A program made the position numbers and the translations under genes. Positions 48,301 to 61,326 of a stretch of 64,000 bases of DNA are shown piece by piece. How positions within the stretch are numbered: the first letter of the stretch is position 1; every line of letters starts with the position of its first letter. The notes beneath the pieces were generated by a model, which was given only the letters and a program-made list of their open reading frames with translations, was not told the origin of the DNA and ran no database searches. The stretch is from Lethocerus indicus (Eukaryota; Arthropoda; Insecta; Hemiptera; Belostomatidae), in the NCBI GenBank assembly GCA_019843655.1, contig JACDQD010000005.1, forward strand, positions 29,274,954 to 29,338,953, read 5' to 3'.

Positions 48301-50400
48301 CAATTAATCCAGAGGCCGGCAACGAGCTTCGGCTTCCGTATTCCGTTCGAGTCTTTATAACGCCGTTCACAAACTATACATTAGAACGTCTATAATACTT
48401 CCCTCACAAATATACCACTGGAAGGAGCGAAACCACGAGTCTGGACTCATTTGCTGCATTTTTAATTAACTTATATAACGTAGGATGTTTGTACCATTGT
48501 TTACCATAAACGTATTGTTGGGTACTATTTATTACTGCCGAATATTATAGTGTTAATGTAAATAATCTGGGAAAAATCAAGAAACTGTAACAAAAATCTA
48601 TGTGAAACAATATAAACAATTTTATAGTTTTATAAAGCAAATAGTCCGGGACTATTTAAATTGCGATAATTAATTCCTTTAAAATAATTAACTAACTTCA
48701 TTAGATCTATTGATAGATTGCAATGTTTCTCGAGGGGTTTTGTTGAATGTTTACTTTCCAGATTGGAGACAGTGTGTACATTCTGCGGAAGGGGCGTCCG
48801 TTCGTTAAGCGATCGGGGCCCCGGAAAAAAGGACGGGTGTTAATGTAATGAACCTTTAAGGGCGGCGAGAGGGTGGAACCCGGGGTTCCTTCCCCGGGTA
48901 ACGCAATACCGGCAAGATCCTTTTTATCGGATCCGACGTGTGTTTGTCGAAAGTGGAGGAGGAGGAGGAGGTGGAGGAGAGGGATGATCGCAGGGGAGCG
49001 GCTGGGTGGATAAGAGGGAAGGAGGAAGGAGGAAGGAGGACCGACCTAACGAATTCGGCCCGCGTCCCCGCTTCGATTATCCCAATTTCCGATTTTCTTT
49101 CGCACCCACACGCCGGGACACAAATACGGGAGGGAGCAGTCCCCGACACCTCGGACAATTAGCTCGGGTAATCGGGCGGCACAATCCCTTCCTCTCTATC
49201 AATCCCTTTTCTCTCTCTTTCTCTCCCACTTCCCTTCGCTTTAACCGCCCACTCTATTTCCCCGCCCTCTCACTCTCTCTGTCTCTCTGTCTCGCACAAA
49301 TCTACACAAGGAGGGGTGGCATCAATCGCTATCCACTCCCGATCTTCAGCAGACCCTGCCGGATTCACATAGGTGCCGTCCGGATCGCGCTTTCCTTTGC
49401 CCAACGTGGCCACCATCCGAGGTATCATTATTCCGGTTATCCAACACCGGGGTGTGAGCTCCGGCCTGATGAACCGTGTCATTACCGATCTGATACCGAG
49501 TCCGAGATCGCTGTCGGGTCAGTGTCCGGACGCCAGCTCCCTCCCCTCCGTCCCAGCGCCCGGATTGAGTTATTAACTGTTATCAAATATAATTCAGAAC
49601 TCGATAATCGAACGAACATTCAATTATTTACGACTAGAGGAAAGCACTATTACAAGGTGTGATAATTTTGAACCTCCATGCACTACTAAACGTGCCATAT
49701 ACTTAATTTTGTCTGGTCATGATTTTCAATATAAATTAAATATAGGTGTTAGTTGATAACATGTTTATACCGTTTTATGATAAAAAGTTATTCGATAATT
49801 CTGTCAGCTAATTCTACTTAATTTGTTTCAATCTCGTACTTCATTTTGAAACAATGTCCGAAATTTGCATACTGTGAATCAGTTCGGCTTTTCTTCAATG
49901 ATATATTATTATAGAATTCTGCTATTCTATCGACACGCGGATTCGGAAATATTTATTCTAACGAAGCGAGGCACCCGAATATCCAAGAAAAAAATGTCTT
50001 TCCCGAAATTGTCTTTCTCTCCTCGAGGGATATTAAGAACTCATAAAAGAGCACGGTCGTGCGGCGAAGAAGAAAACCTATAATTTGGGGTCTCCCCGAG
50101 GGGCAACAAGTCAATGTCCAAAATCTTTGACACTAATAACCCGGACGGCGCGAGCGATGCCTTATGAAAATTTAGCACTCGTAAATACGATCGGAAATCG
50201 TTGGGTAATTATGCGTTTTGGTCTAACAAGCCGCGTCAGAAATCATCGCGTGGTCCCAACACAACACGGGGAATTATTAACAACGCCAAATTGCTTTTCC
50301 GTCGTCTCTTCCTCCCTCTCGGGCATTAGTTCCGTCATACGATTATGTTTAGGATAATTACGGTCTAATGAGAGAGGGAGAGAGAGAGAGAATGAGAGGG
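45338..50400. other. Gene-free stretch
   Basis: GA repeat, C-runs and a GC-rich block to 45800; AT-rich 45880-46690; purine-rich 46740-46950; AT-rich 47260-47950 and 48380-48720; GC and purine-rich 48120-48360 and 48860-49050. The longest frame of the window (49006-49662, 218 codons) runs through TC-rich repeats and shows no domain, so I do not call it. Confidence 0.55.
45492..45600. repeat. (GA)10 microsatellite and long C-runs
   Basis: GA run at 45492-45512, then C-runs at 45577-45599 interrupted by a single T. Between them lies GC-rich DNA with no frame worth calling. Confidence 0.9.
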
Positions 50401-53400
50401 AGGAGGGTGAGGGAGGGAGGTAAAGGCCTCTCGTGTCCCCGGCGTCACAATATAAAAAATGCCCGGCTTCCCATATTTGTTATACCTAGAGAGTTTTTGA
50501 AAGCTCGGTTTGTAATTACAAAGTCCTTCGGCCGACTCTTAATTGTGGACCCGACGAAACGACTCGGCTATTATACGAATTATAATTTTTTCTCCGACCT
50601 CCTCCCCCTCGCCATCAACCCCACCCCCCCTAGGCCTCGCAAGCTTTCCTTTTCCCCGATTCAGAAATGCACGTGGCGTGACTTCAAGCGCAAACAAAGC
50701 GGTTCGTAGGGAAACAGCCCGCGTGGGCGTCCCGTCGGCCATATCCCATTAGGAGTTAGGAGGTAGAAAATTACATTCTGCTTGGTATTCAAACGGCCGA
50801 CCGTGTGAGTGTCCCCTCTCGGTTCGCGGTTCTGCCGGGGGTTCGATTTACAGTCTGGAAAATTATGCGTCGGCATCCTCCCGAGGGGCCTGCGAACGCG
50901 GCTTTCGATACAAAAAAAGGAAGAAAAAGCGCAGTTCTTTGATATATTGTTGAATCGATTCTGCTATCCTCTAAAATCGCATCTGTGCTTACTCCAGCCG
51001 GCTTGTGATGGCTTGACAGTTTACTTGAATGTTGGGAATCTAATACCTAGATAAATTAAAGTGCATTAATTTTTCATTTCTTACAACTACATCCTCTGCT
51101 ACACCAGATTCTCTTAGGCCTAAGCTCTTTACCGTTAATACCCTAGTTCTCTTTAGGGCGTATAACGTTTCTGCACGTAAGGGGGATAATGTAATACACA
51201 AGCCTTCTATCTAATTGGTCATTAACTAATATAGAGAGCGGTAAATTTTGTATTTTCTGACCTATAGATTCTGTTGCCGCATATATTATATATTCCGTAT
51301 GACGAAAACTGCCGGTCGGGATGGTGGGTGCTGAGTGATTGTTGGGAAGGGGGTGGACAATGCCGGGGAGTGATCGGTACGGGGGCTAATAATAACGATG
51401 ATGAATGAAAGAGGAGAAGGGAGATGGCCGCGGGTGGGAAGACTTGAGATATTGTGACCTCCCCCCCGTTGATGGATTGACACTCGAAGCCTTCCACCGG
51501 CCCCATTCAAACCCTGGCCAACCGTACAATCGAACCCGACCATTTCCCTTCACGCCATCAATGTATTATTAGGCCTAAATACCCTACCATATATAAATTT
51601 AAATTGTGTCAGCAGACTAGAAGAAAATGCAACTAGAAAGTTCTCGCCAATGTTTTGGAAAGTACTCAAAATTTAGATCGGATACACGTCAAAAGTATCA
51701 TTATTGGCTGGCGTCTATCCATGAGTATCTTTGTAATCTATTATTACAAATTACACGTACAATAATTATTACGGTTTAATATAATTCAATATTCAAAGAT
51801 ACAGGATATTCCTATCCTGACGATATATTGAAACCAGTCTGCGGCATGCGATCAGAATTAATGCCAACTCCGACTTGTAACAGACGGCGCCTGTGCCGCG
51901 TAATGTTGTAATATCCAAGGAATACTAGTTCCTATAATTGACAATGGACTTGAGGCGGCGGTAGTTAACCCGGATGCCTATAAATTTCAACCGGGTTTGC
52001 TCAACGCCGCCGATATGGATCTTGTATATCGGTCAGGGTCAAGTTTCAGGCCGTGGCCCCACACGACAAAAACTGCGTCACCGATCCGTGGCAATACTGC
52101 CAAATACGCCACCGCCCATATATTTATTTTTTTTTTTGAACAGCGCGAAATCCCGTCTCAAAGGGCGGATAAATAACGAAACAGTTTATCATTCGCCCGG
52201 TAGGCCCGAGACTATTGTTCCCCCGGCGGCCGCAATTAAAACCTCGACCGAGCCGTAAATCACATCTCCAGGCTTCCACGGTACGCTCCGGGACGAACGG
52301 TAGGTGGAAATAGGCCGTTTTATTTTTCCCCAACTGATTTAATGCCATCGCGGCCATTGTACGCGAGCAGATATTTGGCCCCGACGCGTTGTAAAGTATG
52401 TTGCAACGCCTATTACTAACGTGTTCTGTGTTCGCGTTGAGTATGAATTATTGTGGACAATCCGTACCCAATAACCCGGTTCGTATCTTTTACTATTACA
52501 CCGATTTTAATTGCCAATTAAACTTCCCTTCCTTCATTCCTTTCGTACTTACCAAACAGAGCTCGCACACTAGTACTACTTGATCGCTATTATAGGACAT
52601 CGATTGGCTATATTTGAAAGTTTACGGGTTCCACTGGTTGAAAACATACTACTTTCACTGACATTTGCAGATTGGCCAGTAACCAAAATACACTTACCAG
52701 TGTACTTTAGTGGAAACATTTGGTTATACACTCCTACAGTGGATTCAACTTTCCTGGGAATTCAACTTTCCCCAACAGTAAATCTCCAAACATATTTCTC
52801 ATTAGACCAGCACCTAATTGTACCCTGGAATCAATGGTTACGATACATTCTCAGGTAAATACCGACAATCTTCACAGAAAACTATTACGAATCAAACCCC
52901 AATCGGTACACTGAAAGTGTTTGGTGAAATGTAGAAATTGCGGTTGATTCGACGCGGGGAATTCAAAATCTTTACCCGGAAATTTCATTTTAACATTTCC
53001 GGTTGACTAAGCGGCGGCGATAATTGACGATAATTCGATACAACTGGGAAATACCTTCGGGGCTTTTAATGATGTCATCGGTGCAAATATTTCTGCAGAA
53101 ATCTCTAGCCGATTAATTATCCGACTGGCCAAGAAAGATGTAAAAACAACCTATCATACCATAATTGTACATTCATGTTAGGTTCAAAAGTATGCCGATA
53201 ATTATGTATGACTATTGCATATTTAAAGGTCAAAGTATCAAGAAGGAACACTAAGTAGCTACCTGTATGGTTTTCTTACGTTTATCTGCCGATGAATTCA
53301 ATTCACGGAGAATTTTCTTAACACAAACATAATGCTTTTACTTGGTGAAATTAAGTCGTTCTATTCCAATTTTTTCTATTAAACTGCTTTAGTTTACGTA

Positions 53401-54555
53401 ATTATAAAGTACCAGGTATTTTCTCGTTTCCATAACACGCCGCATTGATACTCGGGGCGTGCAGAACGGCAATGTCCCAGTGGAGAAGAACAAAAGTGGT
53501 ATCCTCTGAAAGTGGATTGAAGTGATCGACGGGTCGTCGATCCATGGGGGCCGAAGCAGTGTAAAATTTCGTAGCGTTTGAAATGATCGGGGGCCCGGCC
53601 GGGGCCTCTAATTGCCGCGTTGCCGGCTCAGGCCCCCGGGGCCATCCGCCCCAAACAATTTGCATACGGACCCGGCCTACTGCAAATAAGCCAGCCTTAC
53701 ACTAACTTACTTCCACTCGTTTCCTTCGGATATTCCTGCAGAGAGCCTGTAAATATATTTCCACACCTGTTTGGAGGTCCGCAAGGCGATGTTTTGTCAC
53801 CGTTTGCCGATTTTGCCCCAATGCTACATCTGTGGTGATGTCTTCTTGCTATCGTCAGTTGCAGTCTTACTGGATAAGCAGAAGAATTATATTAAGTAAT
53901 TGTCGATTATTTAGTTATATTGAATAATTGTTTCTTCCACGTTACAATACGGGGGCACGATGCGTATATCCGGAAATTTAGTAACCCCAAATGGACGGGA
54001 TAACCTTTAGTTTCATAAATTATGCTACAAAAGGAGCGAGGTAAAAAAACTGATTCAGTTATGCATATCGTAAAGTAGGAGAGGTCGAGCGAGGAGAGGA
54101 CCTTCCATAGACATTAGCCCTTCCCATTCGGGATGTAATAGTATCGAGACTGTGATACGGACAATTGTCGTTCAAAATAATATTACATATTATGTACGCG
54201 CAATTGTAATGGACCGTGTGTATATTTCAGATTTTTACTTTGTGGACAGATTGTGTTGTGCATTGCATGACGCCTATATCATGTTCCGTTTGTCGACGTA
54301 TGGTGTGGTAATAGTCGTATATTACTTACTAATCGGTAGGTCAGTTTGGATAATTTAGCAGTTTTAAATCTCATTCAAGAATAGTCCATTATCGAACTAA
54401 TATATTTATTTCTCGGTGAATTGACGATCTATTGTTTATTATTTGCTTCAGTGTAACTTAGCCTAAAGGTCGGTGTAAGTGTCGTCAATTAGGTCTGTTA
54501 AAACGCTCTTCTGAGAAATTTCCCTGATACTGAAAATCCTGTTCTACTTGAATCA

Positions 54556-54597
<42 letters not shown>

Positions 54598-55740
54598 TGA
54601 CGGTTTTGTTAGGGAAGATATGATATGAGCTCTAAGGGAGCTATAGGTGTGGCGGTCCTCCTCCCACCTGGTGTTTTGGTGCCCGGGGCTACTCTGCTCT
54701 GCTTTTCCTCGGCTGTTGTTATGTCGAGTCCCAGTTGAGCCGCCTACGCTACCGTAACAGTTTATTACCCATTGTTGGGACCTCGGGATGGGGCGGCCGC
54801 CACGAGAAGAACACAGCCGCACAAATGGCCCGTCCCATCGGCATCTCCTCCAAACTGATGAATCCCAATTTAATTCTTAGGCGTATTACATCCACCCTCC
54901 CCTAGTGAATTAAATTAGCTCTAAGAATCCCACATGGCGCCCCCAGGATTACTGCATTATATTATTAACCGCACGATCATTCACAAATGTTTATTTAGAT
55001 GCAATCATGAACACACTATAAAACAATGTACGTACAGCCAAATAACCCCTGCAATATTTTTAGCTTTTCTACAATTACTATTTCAGTAATACTAAATTTA
55101 CTCATTTACTACTTGTTAATTACACTTTTACCCAACTAATACGGCTTTCTCTACATAACAGGTATTTTTCATTACTTAAATGGATATTGCGGCCTTATGT
55201 ATCACATTATTGCGTAAAGTTTCTTTCAGTACAGCAATTTAAAACGAAGAAATTTACAACAATGTCGGATATTAATTTATTTTGTAGTTTTCCCCTATAT
55301 TTATTTATAAATCAAAATATAATAATTAAACGGGTACTGGTGTCATCACTTTAATTGCTAACCCGAGTAATGTCGACATAAATTTGAGTTAAATTGTATG
55401 CGTTAATTAGTATTGTGGGAAATTTGTTAATGATTGCAAGAATAGTATCGTGTAGGGGCACATATATGGTCAAATCGTTATCCTAATATTTTCTATTTCT
55501 TATGGAATATCTCATTACTCTCGCCAACTTCTAATTTCACCTTCGTTGTATGTAGAATATACTTCTAATTTTATGAAAGGAAATTCAGCCGAGTATTTAT
55601 TGAAACTCACGAACATAGTTTATCTACGAACATAGCTTGTGTGTCCTAATTTGTTTTCTGTTTTCAAGCGTTAATTAACCCGCGGCAAATCCTAAATTAT
55701 CCCCCATAAATTTGTTCAAACGAAGAGTCGGTTAAGCGCA
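50401..55740. other. Gene-free stretch
   Basis: GC-rich at 50540-50860, 51290-51540 and 53580-53660. Locally duplicated AAAGTTGAA-type words at 52745-52775. (AG)14G9 at 54562. AT-rich from 54960 to 55690. Open frames at 52398-52914 have no recognisable domain. Confidence 0.55.
54562..54597. repeat. (AG)14 followed by G9
   Basis: A perfect AG repeat running directly into a G run. Confidence 0.95.
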
Positions 55741-56106
55741 TTAGCCGTGGATAATATACCGCCGGGGGACCGTATCAGGTGTTTGAAATTTACTAGGGGT
55801 CCCGATTGTTGGCCCGCCGTCGGATTTCGTATTGTGAGCGGGGCTAATCAACAATAAATAAAACATAAAAGCTTTGAGGAGGGCCGGGCCTGCTCCTCGC
55901 GGCCGAGCTCGCTCGGTCCACACACTAAAATCGTTAATGCGTCGTATTAATACATGAGGCTTGTGGACGGCCATTCTCAATAGGTCCGCGGTTGAATTGG
56001 ATAAATTCCAAACCTAGCATTCAATTCCAGTTAATTCCTGTTTATGACGGGCGATAAATATCGTCTGTGTGGAATTCAAAAGGGGCTCGGCCCTCAGAGA
56101 CTCAAC

Positions 56107-56122
56107 GTCGTCGTCGTCGTCG
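56107..56122. repeat. (GTC)5 trinucleotide repeat
   Basis: GTCGTCGTCGTCGTCG. A similar short GTC run lies at about 35666-35677. Confidence 0.9.
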
Positions 56123-56972
56123 CCTGGACGGGCCTCCGCTTTCGGCCTTTATTGTCTTTCCAATCTGACCGCGCGGGAGAAAGCCGGCCCACACACACAC
56201 ACAACAGATAAAAAAACAGGAGTAAAACAGTATACAAATGCTTTCCTGAATGCTTCAGGAATGGCAATGCGTTTGGCCATTACTCGCTGTTATTGAATTT
56301 TATGAAACACATAGATCAGATTATAAATTACCTTAAATATTGGACCTTCTCTCCAAATAACTTTGTTCAATATAATTAGATAATATGTGTACACCTGACG
56401 GAAAAGTTTTAAATTAATTTATTCATTCGGTTTTATATACGAAACAATTGATGCTTTCAAACTGCGAAACAATCTCTTAATTGGTACCAGTCATAAATTT
56501 AAAATTTAGATAAGCCAAAGCTATCATATACCAAAAATTACCCTGAGTCAAAGTACTAAATCATTAATTAAAGAGATCATATTCTTATATTTCTGATATT
56601 GCTGTTGTAAGGATAGCAATTTGGCCGTATTGTCGGATGGCTGGAACGAAACGTCATTTATTGAAAAATGCGGCGGCATTTTGTCGCACGACTGCAGTCG
56701 TGTTTGACGGCCCCATTATATCGGTACATACATTGAATACCGTACACATGTATTGCGTACAGAAGAATTTTTAGATTGCCCATCAATTTGTCGGCCGTCT
56801 CGTCCTCGAAAACCTCAATTTCGAATCGGCTTTTGATTCGGGACCGGCGACATTTCACGCGCTATTTTACTGAGTTTTCTGGTCCTCCCGGGGTTGGAAA
56901 TCGCTGGGAGAGATGAGAAGAAAAAAATAACCTTTTATAATGGGGCCTCTTTTGTCGTTGGTGGATGATGGG

Positions 56973-56998
56973 GCGGCGGTGGCGGTGGCGGTGGCGTC
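56973..56998. repeat. (GGCGGT)n repeat
   Basis: GGCGGCGGTGGCGGTGGCGG and one further unit. GC-rich noncoding. Confidence 0.85.
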
Positions 56999-59146
56999 GG
57001 ACAATATGGGCGCCTCAGCCCGCTATTGGGAAAAGGTTGAATAATGAAAAGAAACGTTCGGACAATGGTTAGGAGGAGGAGTCCGGGCTCTCCTCGGTCT
57101 CGGTCTCTCCTGTTTATGTACCGGGGGGCCTGGAGGACTCACGCAATAACCCGGTGCCCGGCCACAATGCCGCCTCAGAATGTGACGCAACTCGCCCCCT
57201 TACCGCCCCCGCCACAGTGGACCACCCTATTCAAAACACCGCTTAACAGTTGAATGTCCCGTCTCCTCGAGACCGGGATAATTTCCAATAAATTTACCAC
57301 GCATAGTAAAAGTCGTAGAAATTTTATGCGAGAGATTTCAGTTCGCCTATATATTTTTTTTAAAATCATTTTCGTTACCTTTACCAAAAAATTTCAACAT
57401 AAATTCGGTTCACGAACAATTACTTGTTGTTTCCTCTTCTCTTCGAAAACAATTCAGATCCCAATCTGTAATTAGTAAATACAACACAACAAAGAAATTA
57501 TAATTGAAGTTATTTTCCCGGTCGACGAAATGATGAATTTTAATTAGTACAATGGAAGCAATGAAAACCTCTCTTTTAAGCAATCAAATTCAGTAAAATT
57601 GTGATGTAAGACAATGTATCCCCCATTTACGACGGTGTGTGAACAATGTCCTCAGTACGTCGATGTAAAGTTTAGGTTTTTTTATACTTGCACAGTTTTA
57701 AACATCCCTTTTTTGCCGTTTTCCTTTTTATATATGTTTGAATTGATTTTCTTCTATTTGTTAAATGTACTTAATATAATTTTTAAAACAAAGTCCCATA
57801 GTTTGTATATTAAGATTGTTCGCTGGGAGTAGCTGATGTGACCTGGGAGTTTGTATGTGACGACATCCTGTAGTTCAGCGGGTGTTCGGATCGAAGTCAA
57901 ATAAGTGGTAGGAGGGGCATCGGATATGGTATTGGGTATGTCAGGTATGAAGGGGGAGAGGGTGGGTTTTCGAAAACTGGACTCGAAATGAGGGGATATG
58001 GTAAAGGAGGCCGTAATGCACGGGTAGGATTTAGTCGGGTTAGCCAGGGGCTCGTGTCCGCCAGCGGAACATCCTTTCCTTGTACACTCCAAAACATAAT
58101 TGTGATTTATCGCCCTTCTCTCCTTATTATACTTATTTAGACACGGCGTCGGAATTATCATACGCCGGCTCTTCTTTTCTCCCCCGTCCCCCCACCGCTC
58201 AAACAACCGCACCGTATTCCTTTTTTTAACACACTTATTTATCGACGCAACGGGCTTAAGATTAAACTTAATAATTTACGTCCTCGTATATCAAGTATTA
58301 TAGTAATTTAGACACCTCGGTTTAGTGTGTGTGTCCGGCGATAAAAAGAAAATAACACACTATTAACCGAGAACGGGCTTGTGTCGAACAATAATTGGTC
58401 GTGTTGGAGCCGGTCCGTAATTTGCGGGCTCGCATTGTTTTAAAAGTTTAAAAGATAGAGGAATGATCGAGCAGGAGGAGGAGTAGGTGGAGGAGGGAGA
58501 GAGTGGTTGGTGGTTGGGGCGGTGGACCCCTCGGGCTGTGAATTATCCGCGTCCCTCCCCTCCAGCACCACCCCCCCGCCCATCGGACACGGCCAGATAG
58601 CCCAATCTAATCGTTCACGAACACCGTCCCACGCCCTCCAAAAACGGCCCGACTTTTAACTACTATATTCCTATCTTCATTAGGTAATAGTTCGACGACC
58701 TAAGGCGACCCGCACCTACACAGTCGCAGACAAATTTACCTACGGTCTCTATTTTTTACAATGCGGGTCATAGTTATAGAATGCTTTTACCAGGCTTCAA
58801 TGAGCGGGTGGTGGACATTCGTGTAACAATTATAGAAATAGGGCCGATATGTGTATGTTCGTTAGACTAGGTAGTTTCGCGCCGCAATACCGGTCGGGGA
58901 GGCTTTGCAGTGTTTACAGCGTACATTTTAAATAAGTCATTGGCGAACAAGAGGGCCCGTCGACTTGTACTGTACAACCTACCGACGGTCGGTTAATGGC
59001 GTGCAATAAAGCCGGCCGGGCGGACAAGTTTAGGCTAAGTCCGCTTACCGACAGCTTTTGTTCGCTCCCGAGTTTTGATTTACAGATAACTAGGGAAGGT
59101 GGCGGGGGCAGCGGCAGCGTCCCAATTGCCCGGCCGCCACCTAACA

Positions 59147-59168
59147 CCGACACCGACACCGACACCGT
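59147..59168. repeat. (CGACAC)n repeat
   Basis: Four tandem ACACCG units. Confidence 0.88.
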
Positions 59169-60012
59169 GTAATACATATTAATAACTTTGAAGAAATTTA
59201 CTGCCCGACTCAACTCCTCCTACCGCGGCGCGGGCACGGCTTGCCCGAGGTGGGAATATACAGCCGGGTGAACATAAAATCGGTGGATCGGTTTTACAAC
59301 GCCGAGGAGTTGCGGAATGAACCGCGTCCCTCTGTAATAAGGAATGCCAGAGAGGCTGCTTCGGCCCGAGCCCGGCCACGCCGCGGCTTTCCAAATGATG
59401 ACGGAGCCGAACACAAAACGAATTCAAAAACGGAATAGCATTAGTCGGAAATATTATCACCCCGCCCATTCTCTATTCCCTCTGCCGAGTGTGAGCTTTT
59501 CCTCAATAATATTCGCAGCGCGGGGGTATCACTTTCGCGAGGAGGCGAAGGGAAAAATATCAGACGGGTAGGATAAAATATCAACTGTATAATGTTAGGG
59601 AAGTATGTGAAAACTTGAGGCCAGATATGAGAAGTCCCAATATGATTACACTATTTACTGACCCATCGATATTATTAGGAAAATTAGGAAAACACCCAAG
59701 CTAGACAATATTTCCTAGCTAGTATCTAGCGAATTCGAGTTTCTGTCTATATCGAACGACCAGTGGTTGCAGGAATCGATGAATCGGCACTGACGCCTCT
59801 ATCCGGGTTAGGCCGATGTGTAGTCTCATTATTTTAATATTCCAACTCCCGAACGCCGACGTTAAAGTATTTTTCATGTTAAATATGTATAATGGAGTGA
59901 TAGTTGTCGGTGACCCGGGGCGGTGGACCACACAGAGCGGGTTTGTGCTTTACCGGTCCCGGAAAGGTGGCCCGGTCCCGACCGATTATGTAAATGGTGC
60001 GGGTCGGCCGCC

Positions 60013-60038
60013 TCCTCCCCCGCCCCCGCCCCCGCCAC
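60013..60038. repeat. (CCCCGC)n repeat
   Basis: CCCCCGCCCCCGCCCCCGCC. The reverse strand is a G-quadruplex candidate. It gives a poly-Pro frame that is not coding. Confidence 0.88.
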
Positions 60039-60500
60039 AACAACCATAATCGGGGTTCGGTAGAGAGCGCCAACCGCGGCAGATAAATAGGAGTTATTTT
60101 TAGTCGAGGACCGGTGTCTGTATCTCGATGGCCGGGCCCGGGGTGTAATTAGCGGCCCATTGAGGCCACTCGGAGGCCGCGCAATAAATCCGCTACTTTA
60201 TTTACGATCCGATAATTCAAATTTGGCACCGGCCCAACAGCCCGGGTTCACGACCCGATATCGGGTTACCGAACGCCGGACGAATTTATTTCGGACTACG
60301 CCTCGAGGAGTAATTCCGGAGAAATGTTTCCCCACACGGCATTGTTACACCTACCGAACTGACCGGGGCCCCCCCCGACACGGCCGGTTTTCCTGGACTT
60401 AATGGCCGACGCTCGGAGGACACTCGACGTCCGATTCCCGGCTGAAATACCGCCCATTAACTCGGCCCAATAACATCCCTTAACCCGTACTCACATACAG

Positions 60501-60525
60501 AACGTTATTCGATACGAATAACGTT
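60501..60525. other. 11-bp perfect hairpin
   Basis: AACGTTATTCG, loop ATA, CGAATAACGTT. Every position of the stem pairs. It stands at the edge of a GC-rich block (60090-60480). Confidence 0.65.
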
Positions 60526-60993
60526 TCTCGCTATATTACAAGAGCGGGCAAAGGTCCCAGGGCGGGCGGTCCGATTACAATAGCCATATTTACGCGATTT
60601 CATAATTCACATTTGGCAACGGCCCTGGCGGGGGCCGCGACCCTAACCTATCGTCTATGTGGCAACGGTCGGTCGGCATTCGGCTACCATATTTTGCCGA
60701 TTAATACATTTTATATTCGGCCCGGGGGCGAAACGGTGGCGAAATGTTGTGCCGACTTCATTACTTATGCATTGAAACCTTCGACGGTACTTTATGCGAA
60801 GCTATTAAATTACTTAGTCAATTATAGCTAAGTAAACGGGAGGGAGGGCTCGAGGCCTTTAAACTGACTACTTCGGATTAGTAGTTATGTAAGTTGTTTA
60901 GCGTTTTGGGTGCGTTATTTCTCATTTACGAATTGTACGTATCCGGGAGTATTTAAGATTTTATTGAACAATTTGTTTCTTAAATAATCTTAA

Positions 60994-61240
60994 AGACCGG
61001 TTTCGTAAGTGGGGTCGGTAAAAGGACAAGTGGACGAGCGGGTGGATATCCTAGGTTTTCGTGTAGTTAGGTAACGGTGCGGGTATGTGCCTCTAAGCGG
61101 TGCCCGCGGTGAATCCTGGCCACATGCCGCCCTAACGAAGTGTTGCCTCCTCAATGGCGAGATTGCGGGCAGCCGAAACCGGTCTAGCAAACCGGCGAGA
61201 GGAGACAGAAACACACGAAATCTTTGGTAACCCCTTAAAG
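60994..61240 (+). mobile_element. Degenerate family element, copy F
   Basis: The right arm is clear: GCAGCCGAAACCGGTCTAGC at 61169-61188, then ACCGGCGAGAGGAGACAG and AAACACACGAAATC, followed by a decayed tail. The left arm survives only as AGACCGGTTTCG near 60994. The middle, 61006-61150, is unlike other copies. The CTGAAGA half of the core is replaced (CTCAATGGCG), so no active hammerhead is expected. Two hairpins lie just past its right end. Confidence 0.55.
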
Positions 61241-61272
61241 TTCCGCAAGATAAACTATATTTCAGTTTAAAC

Positions 61273-61326
61273 GTAACTATTATTAAAGACGTAATAATAA
61301 TAGTTTACGAAGTTTATACGCTTCGT
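61273..61326. other. Two hairpins beside copy F
   Basis: GTAACTATTATTA pairs with TAATAATAGTTTAC (11 perfect central pairs, one bulged T near the base, 9-base loop). It is followed by CGAAG-TTTATACG-CTTCG. Both lie 30-90 bp past the right end of the degenerate family element at 61240. Confidence 0.55.

Larger units (their letters stand above)
55741..60500. other. Gene-free stretch with GC-rich islands
   Basis: GTC, GGCGGT, CGACAC and CCCCGC repeats. GC-rich islands at 56940-57250, 58480-58660, 59090-59420, 59900-60060 and 60090-60480. AT-rich 57280-57820. A cluster of CTAGC/GCTAG words at 59698-59730. Frames on both strands of the islands are compositional. Confidence 0.55.

Noticed and set aside
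49006..49662. 218-codon open frame, the longest in the window
   Set aside because: It runs through TC-rich repeats and GC-rich DNA, is overlapped by frames in other phases and on the other strand, and has no recognisable domain.
52690..52760. Minus-strand exon-like frame between CCCAG and GTAAGTG
   Set aside because: Only 18 codons, in a region with local AAAGTTGAA duplications; chance splice-site words explain it as well.
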